Below are positions 48,612 through 57,512 of a DNA stretch of 64,000 nucleotides, in pieces. Made by a program: the position numbers and the translations under genes. This DNA comes from Gemmobacter aquarius (GTDB lineage: Bacteria; Pseudomonadota; Alphaproteobacteria; Rhodobacterales; Rhodobacteraceae): NCBI RefSeq assembly GCF_003060865.1, contig NZ_CP028918.1, positions 1,724,001-1,788,000 on the forward strand, read 5' to 3'. Numbering within the stretch: the stretch's first letter is position 1; each line of letters starts with the position of its first letter. Under the pieces are notes generated by a model. It was given only the letters and a program-made list of their open reading frames with translations. It did not search any database and was not told the origin of the DNA.

Positions 48612-49607
48612 ATGCGTGCTGTCCGGCTTCTTGGTCTGAACGACCTCCACCTGTGCGATGTCCCGATTCCCGACCCCGCCCCCGGCGAGGTGCTGGTCAA
48701 GGTCGAGGCTTGCGGTATCTGCGGCACCGACCGGCATCTGCTGAAAGGCGAGTTCCCCTCGAAACCACCGCTCACACTTGGCCATGAATTTTCCGGTCAC
48801 GTCGTGGCCTGCGGCACAGGCGTCAGCATCCCCCTCGGCACCCGCGTCACCTGCGACCCGAACACATGGTGCGGCAACTGCTCCGAATGCCGCCGTGGCC
48901 GCGTCAACCTCTGCGCCAACAACGTCGCAACCGGTCTTGGCCGCGATGGCGGCTTTGCCGAATACTGCGCCTTTCCCGCGCACAAGGCGCACGTCCTGCC
49001 CGCCGATCTGCACCACCTGCACGGCGCCTTTGCCGAACCGCTTGCCTGCACTATCCACGGGCTCGACATCGGCGCGCCCAAGGCTGGCGAGCGCGTCATC
49101 ATCCTCGGCGGCGGCGTCATCGGCATGCTGGCCCTGCAACTCGCCGCCCTCGCAGGGGTCGAGGTGATGCTCGTCACCCGCCAAGCCGACAAACGCACCC
49201 TCGGCCATTCGCTCGGCGCCCATGCCAGCGCCGCCACCGAACAGGAAGCCCGCGATCTCTGGCCCCAAGGCGCCGACCTTGTCATCGAATGTGCCGGTGT
49301 CGTCGAAACCGTCGAAATGGCCCCGCGACTTACCCGGTCGGGCGGGCGCGTCGTCATCCTCGGCGTCCTTGCCGCAGGCCAAAAAGTGCAGATCGAACCC
49401 TTCGACCTTCTGTTCCGCGAAGTGCAGTTCCTTTCTTCCTTCATCAACCCCTTCACCCAAGACCGCGCGGCCGCGATGATCGCCGCAGGCACGATCCGGA
49501 TCGCCCCGCTCATTTCGCGCACCCTGTCCTTCGATGACGCGGTTGACGCCATCCTGAAGCCGCCCCGCCGTGGCGAGATCAGGGCCCTCGTCCTGCCGAA
49601 CGGTTGA
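48612..49607 (+). CDS. Zinc-dependent alcohol/polyol dehydrogenase (MDR family)
   Basis: A 331-residue medium-chain dehydrogenase. Catalytic zinc ligands sit in ACGICGTDRH and GHEFSGHV; the structural zinc has four Cys in CDPNTWCGNCSECRRGRVNL plus the following C. The Rossmann motif VIILGGGVIGMLALQLAAL follows. It is closest in style to sorbitol/threonine dehydrogenases. ATG has ggaga 6 bases upstream. It is followed after 42 bases by an MFS exporter and then an SDR gene, suggesting a sugar or polyol-related operon, but the substrate is unproven. Confidence 0.9.
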   Translation: MRAVRLLGLNDLHLCDVPIPDPAPGEVLVKVEACGICGTDRHLLKGEFPSKPPLTLGHEFSGHVVACGTGVSIPLGTRVTCDPNTWCGNCSECRRGRVNLCANNVATGLGRDGGFAEYCAFPAHKAHVLPADLHHLHGAFAEPLACTIHGLDIGAPKAGERVIILGGGVIGMLALQLAALAGVEVMLVTRQADKRTLGHSLGAHASAATEQEARDLWPQGADLVIECAGVVETVEMAPRLTRSGGRVVILGVLAAGQKVQIEPFDLLFREVQFLSSFINPFTQDRAAAMIAAGTIRIAPLISRTLSFDDAVDAILKPPRRGEIRALVLPNG

Positions 49608-49649
49608 TTGCCCGTGGCAATCCGCACCCGCCGCCGTTAGGACAATGCG

Positions 49650-50945
49650 ATGAACATCCGCACCAGCTTTCCCTTCCGCCACCGCGACTTTGGCCTGTTC
49701 TGGGCCGGCATCTTCCTTGTGAACATCGCCGTGCAGATCGAGGCCGTCACCATCGGCTGGCAAATCTACGGCATCGGCCGCCAGACCATGAGCATCGGCG
49801 AAAGCGCCTTTCTCGTCGGCATGGTGGGGCTGGCGCAATTCGTGCCGCTGTTCCTGCTCACCCTCTGGGCCGGATCGCTGGCCGACCGCCATTCGCGGCG
49901 CGGCATCGTCATGCTTGCCCTGCTGGTCGAGGCGATTTGCGTCATCGGCCTCGTCTTCGTGGCGCTCGAACCCACCCCGAACGTCACCCATATCTTCGCC
50001 ATCGCCGCCGTCTTCGGGGCTGCCCGCGCGTTTCTTTCGCCCGCATCGTCCGCCACCGTGCCCATGCTGGTGCCGAAATCGGAAATGCCGCAGGCGATCA
50101 GCCTAAAATCCCTTGCATGGCAAACCGCCGTCATCGTCGGCCCGTGGATCGGCGGGCTGCTTTGCGCCATTTCCACCGCCACCTCTTACGGTGTGACCGC
50201 GGCACTCTACCTCGCTGGCCTCTTCATCATCCTTTTCATGCGGACAAACACCACACCCGAACGCCAGCCGGGCAGCCAGATCGAGCAGATCAAGGAAGGT
50301 CTGGTCTATACATGGCAAAACAAAATCATTTTCGGCGCGATCAGCCTTGACCTCTTCGCCGTCCTGCTTGGCGGGGCGACCGCCCTTTTGCCAGCCTTCG
50401 CCTCTGACATCCTGCAAGTCGGCCCCGAAGGCTTCGGCATCCTGCGCTCTGGCCCCGCCTTGGGCGCGGTCGTCATGGCGCTCGCCCTCTCGCGCTGGCC
50501 GCTGAAACGCAAGGCGGGCATCCGCATGTTCCTTGCCGTGGGTGCCTTCGGCCTTGCCACCATCGTCTTCGCCCTCTCGCGCAGCATGTGGCTTTCGGTC
50601 GCCGCCCTTGCCGTTCTGGGCGCTGCCGACATGATCTCGGTCTATGTCCGCCAGACCCTCGTGCAGATCGTCACCCCCGACCACATGCGCGGCCGCGTCT
50701 CGTCGGTGTCTGGCCTGTTCATCTCGGGCTCCAACGAACTGGGTGAATTCGAATCCGGTGTCGTGTCGCGCTTCATCGGGCCTGTCATGGCGGCGGTCGT
50801 GGGCGGGGTCGGCACCATCGGTGTCACGGCACTTTGGGCATGGATGTTCCCCGCCCTTCGCAAGGCCGACCGTCTGGATGGCAACGACGATCTCAGCCCC
50901 CTTCCCGCCCACCCCGCCACCTCAGCGGCGAGCACAGGCGGATGA
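49650..50945 (+). CDS. MFS transporter (EntS-like)
   Basis: A 431-residue major facilitator protein with about 12 membrane helices. It starts MNIRTSFPFRHRDFGLFWAG, and the loop between helices 2 and 3 (LWAGSLADRHSRRGIVML) carries the MFS signature. It resembles the enterobactin exporter EntS/TetA-like DHA3 group. Its stop overlaps the next SDR gene as ATGA. It could move the product or substrate of the flanking dehydrogenases. Confidence 0.9.
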   Translation: MNIRTSFPFRHRDFGLFWAGIFLVNIAVQIEAVTIGWQIYGIGRQTMSIGESAFLVGMVGLAQFVPLFLLTLWAGSLADRHSRRGIVMLALLVEAICVIGLVFVALEPTPNVTHIFAIAAVFGAARAFLSPASSATVPMLVPKSEMPQAISLKSLAWQTAVIVGPWIGGLLCAISTATSYGVTAALYLAGLFIILFMRTNTTPERQPGSQIEQIKEGLVYTWQNKIIFGAISLDLFAVLLGGATALLPAFASDILQVGPEGFGILRSGPALGAVVMALALSRWPLKRKAGIRMFLAVGAFGLATIVFALSRSMWLSVAALAVLGAADMISVYVRQTLVQIVTPDHMRGRVSSVSGLFISGSNELGEFESGVVSRFIGPVMAAVVGGVGTIGVTALWAWMFPALRKADRLDGNDDLSPLPAHPATSAASTGG

Positions 50946-51712
50946 TCTTCGCCCCCTGCCTTTTCGACGGCAAGGTCGTGCTGGTCAGCGGTGCGGGCGG
51001 CGGCGTGGGCGCTGCAACCGCCCGCCTGATGCACAGGCTCGGCGCGACGCTCGCGCTGACCGACAACAACGCCAAATCGCTTTACACCACCGCAACCCCT
51101 CTCAAGGCCACCTCGATGCTGGCCGATATCTCCAGCCCCATGGCCTGCGAGGAGATCATCGCCCGCACCCTGCAAAAGCACGGCCGCCTCGACGCCTTGG
51201 TCAACGCCGCTGGCGTCTGGACCGAAGGCGAATCCGCCACCGCGACCGAGGCCGACTGGAACCGCTGCATCGATACCAACCTCAAGGGCACCTTCTTTCT
51301 CTGTGCCCGCGCCATCCCCGCGCTGACCGAATCGCGTGGCGCAATCGTCAACCTGTCGTCCGATGCGGGCATCACCGGCAATGCCGGCGCCGCGATCTAT
51401 TGCGCGTCAAAGGGTGGCGTCACGCTGTTGACCAAATCCCTTGCCCGCGAACTCGCGCCGCTTGGCATCCGCGTCAACGCGCTGTGCCCTTCCGACATCA
51501 ACACGCCGATGCTTGCCGCACAGGCCCGCGCGTCACGCGACCCGCAGGCCTATACCGAACGGCTTTTGTCACTTTACCCGCAAGGTGCCGCCGCCCGCTT
51601 CCTGTCGCCCGACGAAGTGGCAGCGCAGATCGCCTTCCTGCTCTCGCCCGCAGCCGCAGGCATCACCGGTTCTGCCGTGATGATGGATTTCGGCCTCACC
51701 GCCGGCTATTGA
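50942..51712 (+). CDS. SDR family NAD(P)-dependent oxidoreductase
   Basis: A 256-residue classical short-chain dehydrogenase. The cofactor motif is VSGAGGGVGAATARL (about 13-27), then LVNAAGVWTEG, the catalytic Ser in NLSSDAG and Tyr/Lys in IYCASKGG. The N-terminal ATG overlaps the MFS stop. With the zinc alcohol dehydrogenase two genes upstream it could form a two-step oxidation of a polyol, but the substrate is not predictable. Confidence 0.9.
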   Translation: MIFAPCLFDGKVVLVSGAGGGVGAATARLMHRLGATLALTDNNAKSLYTTATPLKATSMLADISSPMACEEIIARTLQKHGRLDALVNAAGVWTEGESATATEADWNRCIDTNLKGTFFLCARAIPALTESRGAIVNLSSDAGITGNAGAAIYCASKGGVTLLTKSLARELAPLGIRVNALCPSDINTPMLAAQARASRDPQAYTERLLSLYPQGAAARFLSPDEVAAQIAFLLSPAAAGITGSAVMMDFGLTAGY

Positions 51713-51931
51713 CCCTTGCCCAACCCTCTGCAGGCCATCTCGACAGCCGAATGGACAGGTCGTTTGTACCTTATGAGTGGCCCAAGCGCCAGAGATTGAC
51801 GCTATAGGGACACAGAGAGAGGCCTCGATATCGTGACGCCGCGTTACCGATTGACCCGATTGAAGGGGCTACACTAGCGTAAACCGCGATACTTCGCCGC
51901 AGGGGAAGCGGCGATACAAAGGGGAAAATAC

Positions 51932-53008
51932 ATGTCCAAGATCCTGATGGGCGCAGCCGCATCTTTGCTGTGCAGCACGGCGCTCGGCCACGCCGGTGGC
52001 GTCGAAAGATCGATCTTCAACCCCGGCTTCCTGTTCGAGGACGGAAACTACGTCGAACTCAGCTTCGGCAGCGTCGCACCGACCGTGTCGGGCACCTTCT
52101 TCGTCAGCTCCGGCGATATGGCAGACAGCTTCACCGTCCTCTCTGGCTCGATGAAACAGCAGGTCAGCGACAAATTCGCGCTCGGTCTCATGATCGACCA
52201 GCCCGCAGGCGCGAATGTCACCTATCCGTCCGGAACCGGCTACCCCTTCGCGGGCGCCACTGCCGAGATCACGACAACGCAAGTGACCGGCATCGGCCTG
52301 TACAGTTTTTCCGACAATTTCAGTGCCTACGCCGGTCTGCGTGCCAGCCTCGCCAAGGGTACGGTCGACAATATCCCCCTGCCCTCGCCGCCCTTCCCGG
52401 TGTCGAGCTATGACATGCAGACGCAATCGAACGTGGCTTACGGCTACCTCGTCGGGGCCGCCTACGAACGCCCCGACATCGCGCTGCGCGTTTCCTTGAC
52501 CTATGTCTCGGACCTGACCCACGGCTTTACCGCAACCGATACGCTCGGGCCGGGCGCAGGGTTCGACACCACGATCCCGCAGTCCTGGAACCTCGACTTC
52601 CAGACCGGTGTTGCAGCCGGTACTCTGGTCTTCGGCTCGATCCGCTGGCGCGACTGGTCCAGCTTCAACATCGTTCCGCGTGGCCTCGTGCCGCTCTCGA
52701 CCAACAACCGCGACACGGTGACTTACACGCTCGGCGTCGGGCGGAAATTCACCGACAGCCTGTCGGGCGCCGTGTCGATCGGCTACGAACCGCCCGTCGG
52801 CGGCGCTGCCGGTAACCTCGCCCCGACCGATGGCTTCAAAAGCGTGACGCTGGCTGCGATCTACACCATGCCCGCCGGTGCCAAAATCACCGTGGGCGCC
52901 ACCTATGGCCAGATCGGCGATGCCTACACCAACATCGGCCCCGCCCAATCCAGCTTTACCGACAACGACTACGCCGGCGTCGGCGTGAAAGTCGGCTGGA
53001 ACTTCTGA
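51932..53008 (+). CDS. OmpP1/FadL family outer-membrane protein
   Basis: A 358-residue beta-barrel of the FadL type, which takes up long-chain fatty acids or other hydrophobic compounds. It has signal peptide MSKILMGAAASLLCSTALGH (cleavage near GHA-G), a mature N-terminus GGVERSIFNPGFLFEDGNYV resembling the FadL hatch, about 14 strands, and the terminal VGVKVGWNF with a C-terminal Phe. A gggg ribosome site lies 9 bases before the ATG. The 219-base upstream gap holds no other gene. A terminator follows. Confidence 0.85.
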   Translation: MSKILMGAAASLLCSTALGHAGGVERSIFNPGFLFEDGNYVELSFGSVAPTVSGTFFVSSGDMADSFTVLSGSMKQQVSDKFALGLMIDQPAGANVTYPSGTGYPFAGATAEITTTQVTGIGLYSFSDNFSAYAGLRASLAKGTVDNIPLPSPPFPVSSYDMQTQSNVAYGYLVGAAYERPDIALRVSLTYVSDLTHGFTATDTLGPGAGFDTTIPQSWNLDFQTGVAAGTLVFGSIRWRDWSSFNIVPRGLVPLSTNNRDTVTYTLGVGRKFTDSLSGAVSIGYEPPVGGAAGNLAPTDGFKSVTLAAIYTMPAGAKITVGATYGQIGDAYTNIGPAQSSFTDNDYAGVGVKVGWNF

Positions 53009-53030
53009 CCGGCCTTGCACCCCCTGCAAA

Positions 53031-53062
53031 GACCCCGCCCCGCCCGGCGGGGTCTTTCGTTT
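53031..53062 (+). terminator. Terminator of the FadL-type gene
   Basis: gaccccgcc, loop ccgccc, ggcggggtc and then tttcgtttt, 22 bases after the stop: a strong rho-independent terminator. Confidence 0.88.
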
Positions 53063-53123
53063 TCTGCGTGAATTCCCGCCCCGCCCGCGCTATCACCCCA
53101 GCGTGTGGCGAACGGGGCGCGTG

Positions 53124-53987
53124 ATGATCTACAAAACCGGAGCAGATTTCCTTGGCGCGGGCCAGAAACGCGTCCTCCTTTTCGGCATGTCGGGCCTTGG
53201 CAAGACGCATCTGTCGAACTTGTTGCGTGAAGCGGGCGGCTGGTTCCACTATTCCATCGATTACCGCATCGGCACCCGCTACATGGGCGAATTCATCGCC
53301 GACAATTTCAAGCGCGAGGCGATGAAGGTTCCGCTCCTGCGCGAACTTCTTATGACCGACTCGGTCTATATCGCGTCCAACATCACATTCGACAATCTCG
53401 CGCCGCTTTCCACCTATCTCGGCAAACCGGGCGATCCCGCACGCGGCGGCGTTCCCTTCGCCGAATATGCCAAGCGCCAAGCCCAGCACCGCGATGCCGA
53501 AATCTCGGCCCTGCTAGACACGCCGCGCTTCATCGACCGCGCGCATGACATCTACGGCTATTCCAATTTCGTCTGCGACTCGGGCGGGTCGATCTGCGAA
53601 GTCGTCGATGCCGCGAACCCCGCCGATCCGGTGATGAAGACGCTGTCCGACACCCTGCTCCTTGTCTGGATCAAAGGCTCCGAAGCCCACCGCGAAGAAC
53701 TGAAGCGCCGCTTCGACCGCGCGCCCAAGCCGATGTATTACCAGCCCGATTTCCTGCGCGCCCTCTGGGCCGAATACACCGATGGCAAGGACGCCGCAGC
53801 CGTAGACCCCGATGCCTTCCTGCGCTTCGGCTACGCCCGCCTTCTGGAACACCGCCAGCCCCGCTATGCCGCCATGGCCAAATGGGGCCTCACCGTCACC
53901 GCCGAAGAGGTCGCAACCGTCAAGGATGCGGCGGGCTTCCACGCGCTGATCGCTACCGCACTCGATCGCCACGCCGCTGCCGCCTAA
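53124..53987 (+). CDS. Uncharacterised P-loop ATPase-like protein
   Basis: A 287-residue protein of unknown function. The start MIYKTGADFLGAGQKRVLLF leads into a Walker A motif GMSGLGKT at 21-28. A possible sensor or Walker B region is FVCDSGGSICEVVD, then LLLVWIKGSEAHREELKRRF. It resembles nucleoside/nucleotide kinase-like P-loop folds, but its substrate is unknown. It is followed 31 bases later by metA on the same strand, which may be co-transcribed. ATG at 53124 is preferred over one at 53103. Confidence 0.75.
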   Translation: MIYKTGADFLGAGQKRVLLFGMSGLGKTHLSNLLREAGGWFHYSIDYRIGTRYMGEFIADNFKREAMKVPLLRELLMTDSVYIASNITFDNLAPLSTYLGKPGDPARGGVPFAEYAKRQAQHRDAEISALLDTPRFIDRAHDIYGYSNFVCDSGGSICEVVDAANPADPVMKTLSDTLLLVWIKGSEAHREELKRRFDRAPKPMYYQPDFLRALWAEYTDGKDAAAVDPDAFLRFGYARLLEHRQPRYAAMAKWGLTVTAEEVATVKDAAGFHALIATALDRHAAAA

Positions 53988-54018
53988 ATCTGCCGCCCCG
54001 TAACCCGTAAGGTCAATC

Positions 54019-54936
54019 ATGCCCATTACCCTGCCCGAGAGCCTGCCCGCCTATGACGTTCTGCGGAACGAGGGCGTCTCGGTCATGTCGCCCGAACGCG
54101 CCGCGCGTCAGGATATCCGCCCCTTGCGGATCGGCCTGTTGAACCTGATGCCCAAGAAGATCCAGACCGAGAACCAATTCGCCCGACTGATCGGGGCCAC
54201 GCCCTTGCAGATCGACCTGCACCTGATCCGCATGACCGAACACCAGACGCGCAACACCGCCGCCGAACACATGGAAACCTTCTACCGCCCGTTTCAGGAC
54301 GTGAAGGGGGAAAAGTTCGACGGCCTCATCATCACCGGCGCGCCCATCGAACACCTGCCCTTCCACGAAGTCACCTATTGGTCCGAACTTGAGCAGGTGA
54401 TGGACTGGACCCAGACCAACGTCCAATCCACCTTCGGCGTCTGCTGGGGCGGAATGGCGATGATCAACCACTTCCACGGCGTCGAAAAGCACATGCTGCC
54501 CGCGAAAGCCTTCGGCTGCTTCCGCCACCGCAACCTTTGCCCCACCTCGCCCTTCCTGCGCGGCTTTTCCGATGATTTCGTCATCCCCGTGTCGCGCTGG
54601 ACCGAGATGCGGCAAGCGGAAATCGACGCCCGCCCCGCCCTGACCACGCTGCTCGGGTCCGACGAGGTCGGGCCCTGCCTCGTCGAAGACCCCGCCCACC
54701 GCGCGCTCTATATCTTCAACCATTTCGAATATGACAGCGACACGCTGAAACAGGAATACGACCGCGACATTGCCAATGGCACGCCGATCAACGTGCCTGC
54801 CAATTACTATCCCGATGACAATCCCGCGATGCCGCCGCTCAATCGCTGGAGAAGCCACGCCCACCTTCTATATGGTAACTGGATAAACGAGATTTACCAG
54901 TCCACGCCCTATGAGATTGAAAAGATTGGCACGTAG
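54019..54936 (+). CDS. metA: Homoserine O-acyltransferase MetA (predicted acetyl type)
   Basis: A 305-residue enzyme acylating homoserine in methionine synthesis. It shows [20 protein letters not shown], the catalytic Cys in [13 protein letters not shown] and the late [19 protein letters not shown]. Residue 111 is Glu ([10 protein letters not shown]); in this family Glu at 111 favours acetyl-CoA, while the E. coli succinyl enzyme has Gly. So it is probably homoserine O-acetyltransferase despite its MetA fold. No SAM-II riboswitch is visible upstream. Confidence 0.94.
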   Translation: MPITLPESLPAYDVLRNEGVSVMSPERAARQDIRPLRIGLLNLMPKKIQTENQFARLIGATPLQIDLHLIRMTEHQTRNTAAEHMETFYRPFQDVKGEKFDGLIITGAPIEHLPFHEVTYWSELEQVMDWTQTNVQSTFGVCWGGMAMINHFHGVEKHMLPAKAFGCFRHRNLCPTSPFLRGFSDDFVIPVSRWTEMRQAEIDARPALTTLLGSDEVGPCLVEDPAHRALYIFNHFEYDSDTLKQEYDRDIANGTPINVPANYYPDDNPAMPPLNRWRSHAHLLYGNWINEIYQSTPYEIEKIGT

Positions 54937-55870
54937 CCTCGCCTTCGCCGCAGCCCTGATCGCCACCGCCTCGGCGGCGACCGTCTACCGCGCCAAGGCC
55001 CGCGAAGCGCGCTCCTTGCGCGACCACCCGCCCGAAGGGCAATTCGTCCAGGTGGGCGATGCCCGCGTGCATGTGCTCGTCAAGGGCGATGGCCCCGACC
55101 TGATCCTGATCCACGGCGCTTCGGGTTCATCGCGCGATTTCAGTTTCGACCTGATCGACCGCCTTTCCCCCCGCTACCGCGTCATCGCCTTCGACCGCCC
55201 CGGCCTTGGCCATTCCGACCCGCTGCCCGATGGCGAAGCCTCGCTCGCCGCCCAGGTCACCGTGCTCAAGGCCGCCGCCGACCAGCTTGGCGCGACCAAG
55301 CCCATCCTCGTCGGTCAAAGCTACGGCGGCACGGTTGCGCTGTCATGGGCGCTCGACCACCCCGCAGCCGCCCTCGTCACCATCTCGTCGCCCTCGCTGC
55401 CGTGGCCCGGCACGCTCGATCCGTGGTATCGGCTGAACGAACGTCCCTACGCACGGGCCATCCTGACCGAACTCGCCGCCGCCTGGGTGCCCGAGGCTTA
55501 CGTGAACGCCGCCGTCACCGCCGTCTTCGCGCCCCAGCCCGTGCCCGAAGGCTACCTCGCCCATCTCGGCAACGACCTGACTCTGCGCCAGACCGCGCTT
55601 TCGGCAAACGTCCAGCAGATCAATACCCTGCGCCCGCAGGTCGTGGCCTTTGAACACCGTCTGTCCACGCTTACCCTGCCCTTCGAAATGGTGCATGGCG
55701 ACGCTGACACAATCGTGCCGCTCTCGATCCACTCCGGCCCGCTGTCGCAACGCCTGCCCAACGCCCGTCTGACCGTGCTGCCCGGTGTCGGCCACATGCC
55801 GCACCACACCAACCCCGAAGCCGTCGTCGCAGCCATTGACCGCGCCGCCGCCCGTGCCGGATTGCGCTAG
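54911..55870 (+). CDS. Alpha/beta hydrolase
   Basis: A 319-residue hydrolase beginning with a membrane anchor or signal ([20 protein letters not shown]). The fold motifs are [20 protein letters not shown], the nucleophile elbow [12 protein letters not shown] (Ser), the acid near [12 protein letters not shown] and His in [14 protein letters not shown]. It overlaps the metA 3' end by 26 bases, so it is likely co-transcribed. The substrate is unknown; an esterase or haloperoxidase-like activity is plausible. Confidence 0.88.
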   Translation: MRLKRLARSLAFAAALIATASAATVYRAKAREARSLRDHPPEGQFVQVGDARVHVLVKGDGPDLILIHGASGSSRDFSFDLIDRLSPRYRVIAFDRPGLGHSDPLPDGEASLAAQVTVLKAAADQLGATKPILVGQSYGGTVALSWALDHPAAALVTISSPSLPWPGTLDPWYRLNERPYARAILTELAAAWVPEAYVNAAVTAVFAPQPVPEGYLAHLGNDLTLRQTALSANVQQINTLRPQVVAFEHRLSTLTLPFEMVHGDADTIVPLSIHSGPLSQRLPNARLTVLPGVGHMPHHTNPEAVVAAIDRAAARAGLR

Positions 55871-55921
55871 GCCTGCCACCTGTCCTAGGCTCCGCCGGAA
55901 CGAGTAACCCGGAGGCCCATG

Positions 55922-56797
55922 ATGTCCGATCTTCCCTTCGACGGCGCAATCACCCGCTACTTCACCAAAGACGCGCCAAAAGCGGTCCGCAAAGCCATCG
56001 AGAAAGCGGGCAAGGACGACATCATTACCCCAAGCTATCCCTACCGCGAGGAGATGAAGCGCAAGGACTACGACGCGACGATCGAGGGGCTGCAACGCCA
56101 GCTCGTCCGCATGCAGGCCGACATAAAGGCCACTGGCAAGCGCGTCATCGTCATCTTCGAAGGCCGCGATGCAGCTGGCAAGGGCGGCACCATCGACACC
56201 ATGCGCGAAAACCTCAACCCCCGCGTTGCCAATGTCGTGGCGCTCTCCAAACCCTCGGACCGCGAAGCCGCAAGCTGGTATTTCCAACGCTACATCGACT
56301 GGCTGCCCGCTGCGGGCGAAATGGTGATGTTCGACCGCTCGTGGTACAACCGCGGCATCGTCGAACATGTCTTCGGCTTCTGCACCGCCGACCAACGCGC
56401 CAAGTTCTTCCGCCAACTCCCTGATTTCGAAAGGATGTTGGTCGACGAAGGCATCACCCTCGTCAAGCTTTGGCTCGAAGTCGGCCGCGCCGAGCAACTG
56501 CGCCGCTTCCTCGCCCGCGAGGGCGACCCGCTCAAGCAATGGAAGCTGTCGTCCATCGACATCGACGGTCTGGGCAAATGGGACGCATACAGTCAGGCCA
56601 TCGACGAAACGATGCAGAAATCACATTTCGACCATGCGCCTTGGACCGTCATCCTGTCGGATGACAAGAAACGCGCCCGCATCGCCGCGATCCAGACGGT
56701 TCTGCTTGCGGTCGATTACAAGGGCCGCGACAAGGCGCTGATAGGCACGCCCGATCCCGCGATCTGCGGCACGCCCGACCTGCGCCCCAAGGACTGA
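55922..56797 (+). CDS. ppk2: Polyphosphate kinase 2
   Basis: A 291-residue class I PPK2, which transfers phosphate between polyphosphate and nucleoside diphosphates. Walker A is [20 protein letters not shown], the lid region contains [20 protein letters not shown] with Walker B-like FDRSWYNR, and [20 protein letters not shown] follows. Two ATGs are adjacent (55919 and 55922); the second sits 6 bases after ggagg. One base separates its stop from the tetR start, so the two genes are probably in one operon. Confidence 0.95.
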   Translation: MSDLPFDGAITRYFTKDAPKAVRKAIEKAGKDDIITPSYPYREEMKRKDYDATIEGLQRQLVRMQADIKATGKRVIVIFEGRDAAGKGGTIDTMRENLNPRVANVVALSKPSDREAASWYFQRYIDWLPAAGEMVMFDRSWYNRGIVEHVFGFCTADQRAKFFRQLPDFERMLVDEGITLVKLWLEVGRAEQLRRFLAREGDPLKQWKLSSIDIDGLGKWDAYSQAIDETMQKSHFDHAPWTVILSDDKKRARIAAIQTVLLAVDYKGRDKALIGTPDPAICGTPDLRPKD

Positions 56798-56798
56798 G

Positions 56799-57409
56799 AT
56801 GAAACGCGGCTATCACCACGGCAACCTGCGTCAGGCCCTCGTCGATGCCGCCCTCATCCTCATTGCCGAAAAAGGCCCGACCGGATTCACCCTGTCAGAA
56901 GCCGCCAAACAGGCCGAGGTGACCCCCGCCGCCGTCTACCGCCACTTCGCAGGCCGCGACGACCTGATCGCCGAAGTCGCCCGCCAAGGCTACGAAGTCT
57001 TCGCCGCCCTGATGGATTTCGCCTATGCGGGCGGGCAGCCCTCTGCGCTCGCGGCGTTCGAAGCGACAGGCCGCGCCTATCTCGCCTTTGCCCGCAAATA
57101 TCCGGGCCATTACATGGCGATGTTCGAAAGCGGGCTTTCGCTCAACGCCCACCCCGACCTTGCGCTTGCCGCCCACAAGGCCCGCGCCGTCTTTGAACAG
57201 GCGGCAACCGCCCTGTCCGAACAGATGCCCCCGACCGCCGCCCCCCTGCCACCATGTTCTCGGCCCATATCCTCGCGCTGTCGCATGGCGTGGTGGAACT
57301 CTACATGCGCGGAAACGGGGCCAAATCGCCATTCCCGCCCGAAGACCTGCTCGAAAGCGGTGTCGGCATCTACCTGCGCGGTCTTGGACTATTACCGCCC
57401 GATCGTTGA
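56799..57409 (+). pseudogene. TetR family regulator, single-base frame break
   Basis: The first 150 residues are a normal TetR/AcrR protein: MKRGYHHGNLRQALVDAALI, helix-turn-helix FTLSEAAKQAEVTPAAVYRH, then a ligand domain (YLAFARKYPGHYMAMFESGL, WHG type). After about 57240 the frame turns into Arg/Pro/Ser nonsense that would run through cluster C into the ABC gene. In another phase it continues correctly as ATMFSAHILALSHGVVELYM and ends with GLLPPDR at 57409. One extra C in the run at 57240-57247 would restore a protein of about 203 residues. It may regulate ppk2 or act elsewhere. Confidence 0.85.
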
Positions 57410-57413
57410 GCCG

Positions 57414-57511
57414 GCGCGGTTTTCTGCGAAAACCGCGCATAGGAAGTTTCTGCGAAACTTCCGATCCTTCGCAGGAGGATCGCCGCCGGATTTTTCGCAG
57501 AAAAATCCGGC
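57414..57511. repeat. Four-hairpin cluster C with mirrored 7-base loops
   Basis: 57414-57438 has stem gcgcggttt and loop TCTGCGA. 57442-57462 has stem ggaagtt and loop TCTGCGA. 57462-57482 has stem cgatcct and loop TCGCAGG. 57485-57511 has stem gccggatttt and loop TCGCAGA. It has the same two-plus-two architecture as clusters A and B but a different loop pair; the last loop is the exact reverse complement of the first. It fills the gap between convergent tetR and the ABC-transporter ATPase gene. Confidence 0.88.
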
Positions 57512-57512
57512 C

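Noticed and set aside
51713..51931. Promoter or small gene in the 219-base gap before the FadL-type gene
   Set aside because: I found TATAGG and TTGACG words but not with suitable spacing, and no open frame with a ribosome site.
53988..54018. SAM-II riboswitch upstream of metA
   Set aside because: The gap is only 31 bases and shows no SAM-II core.
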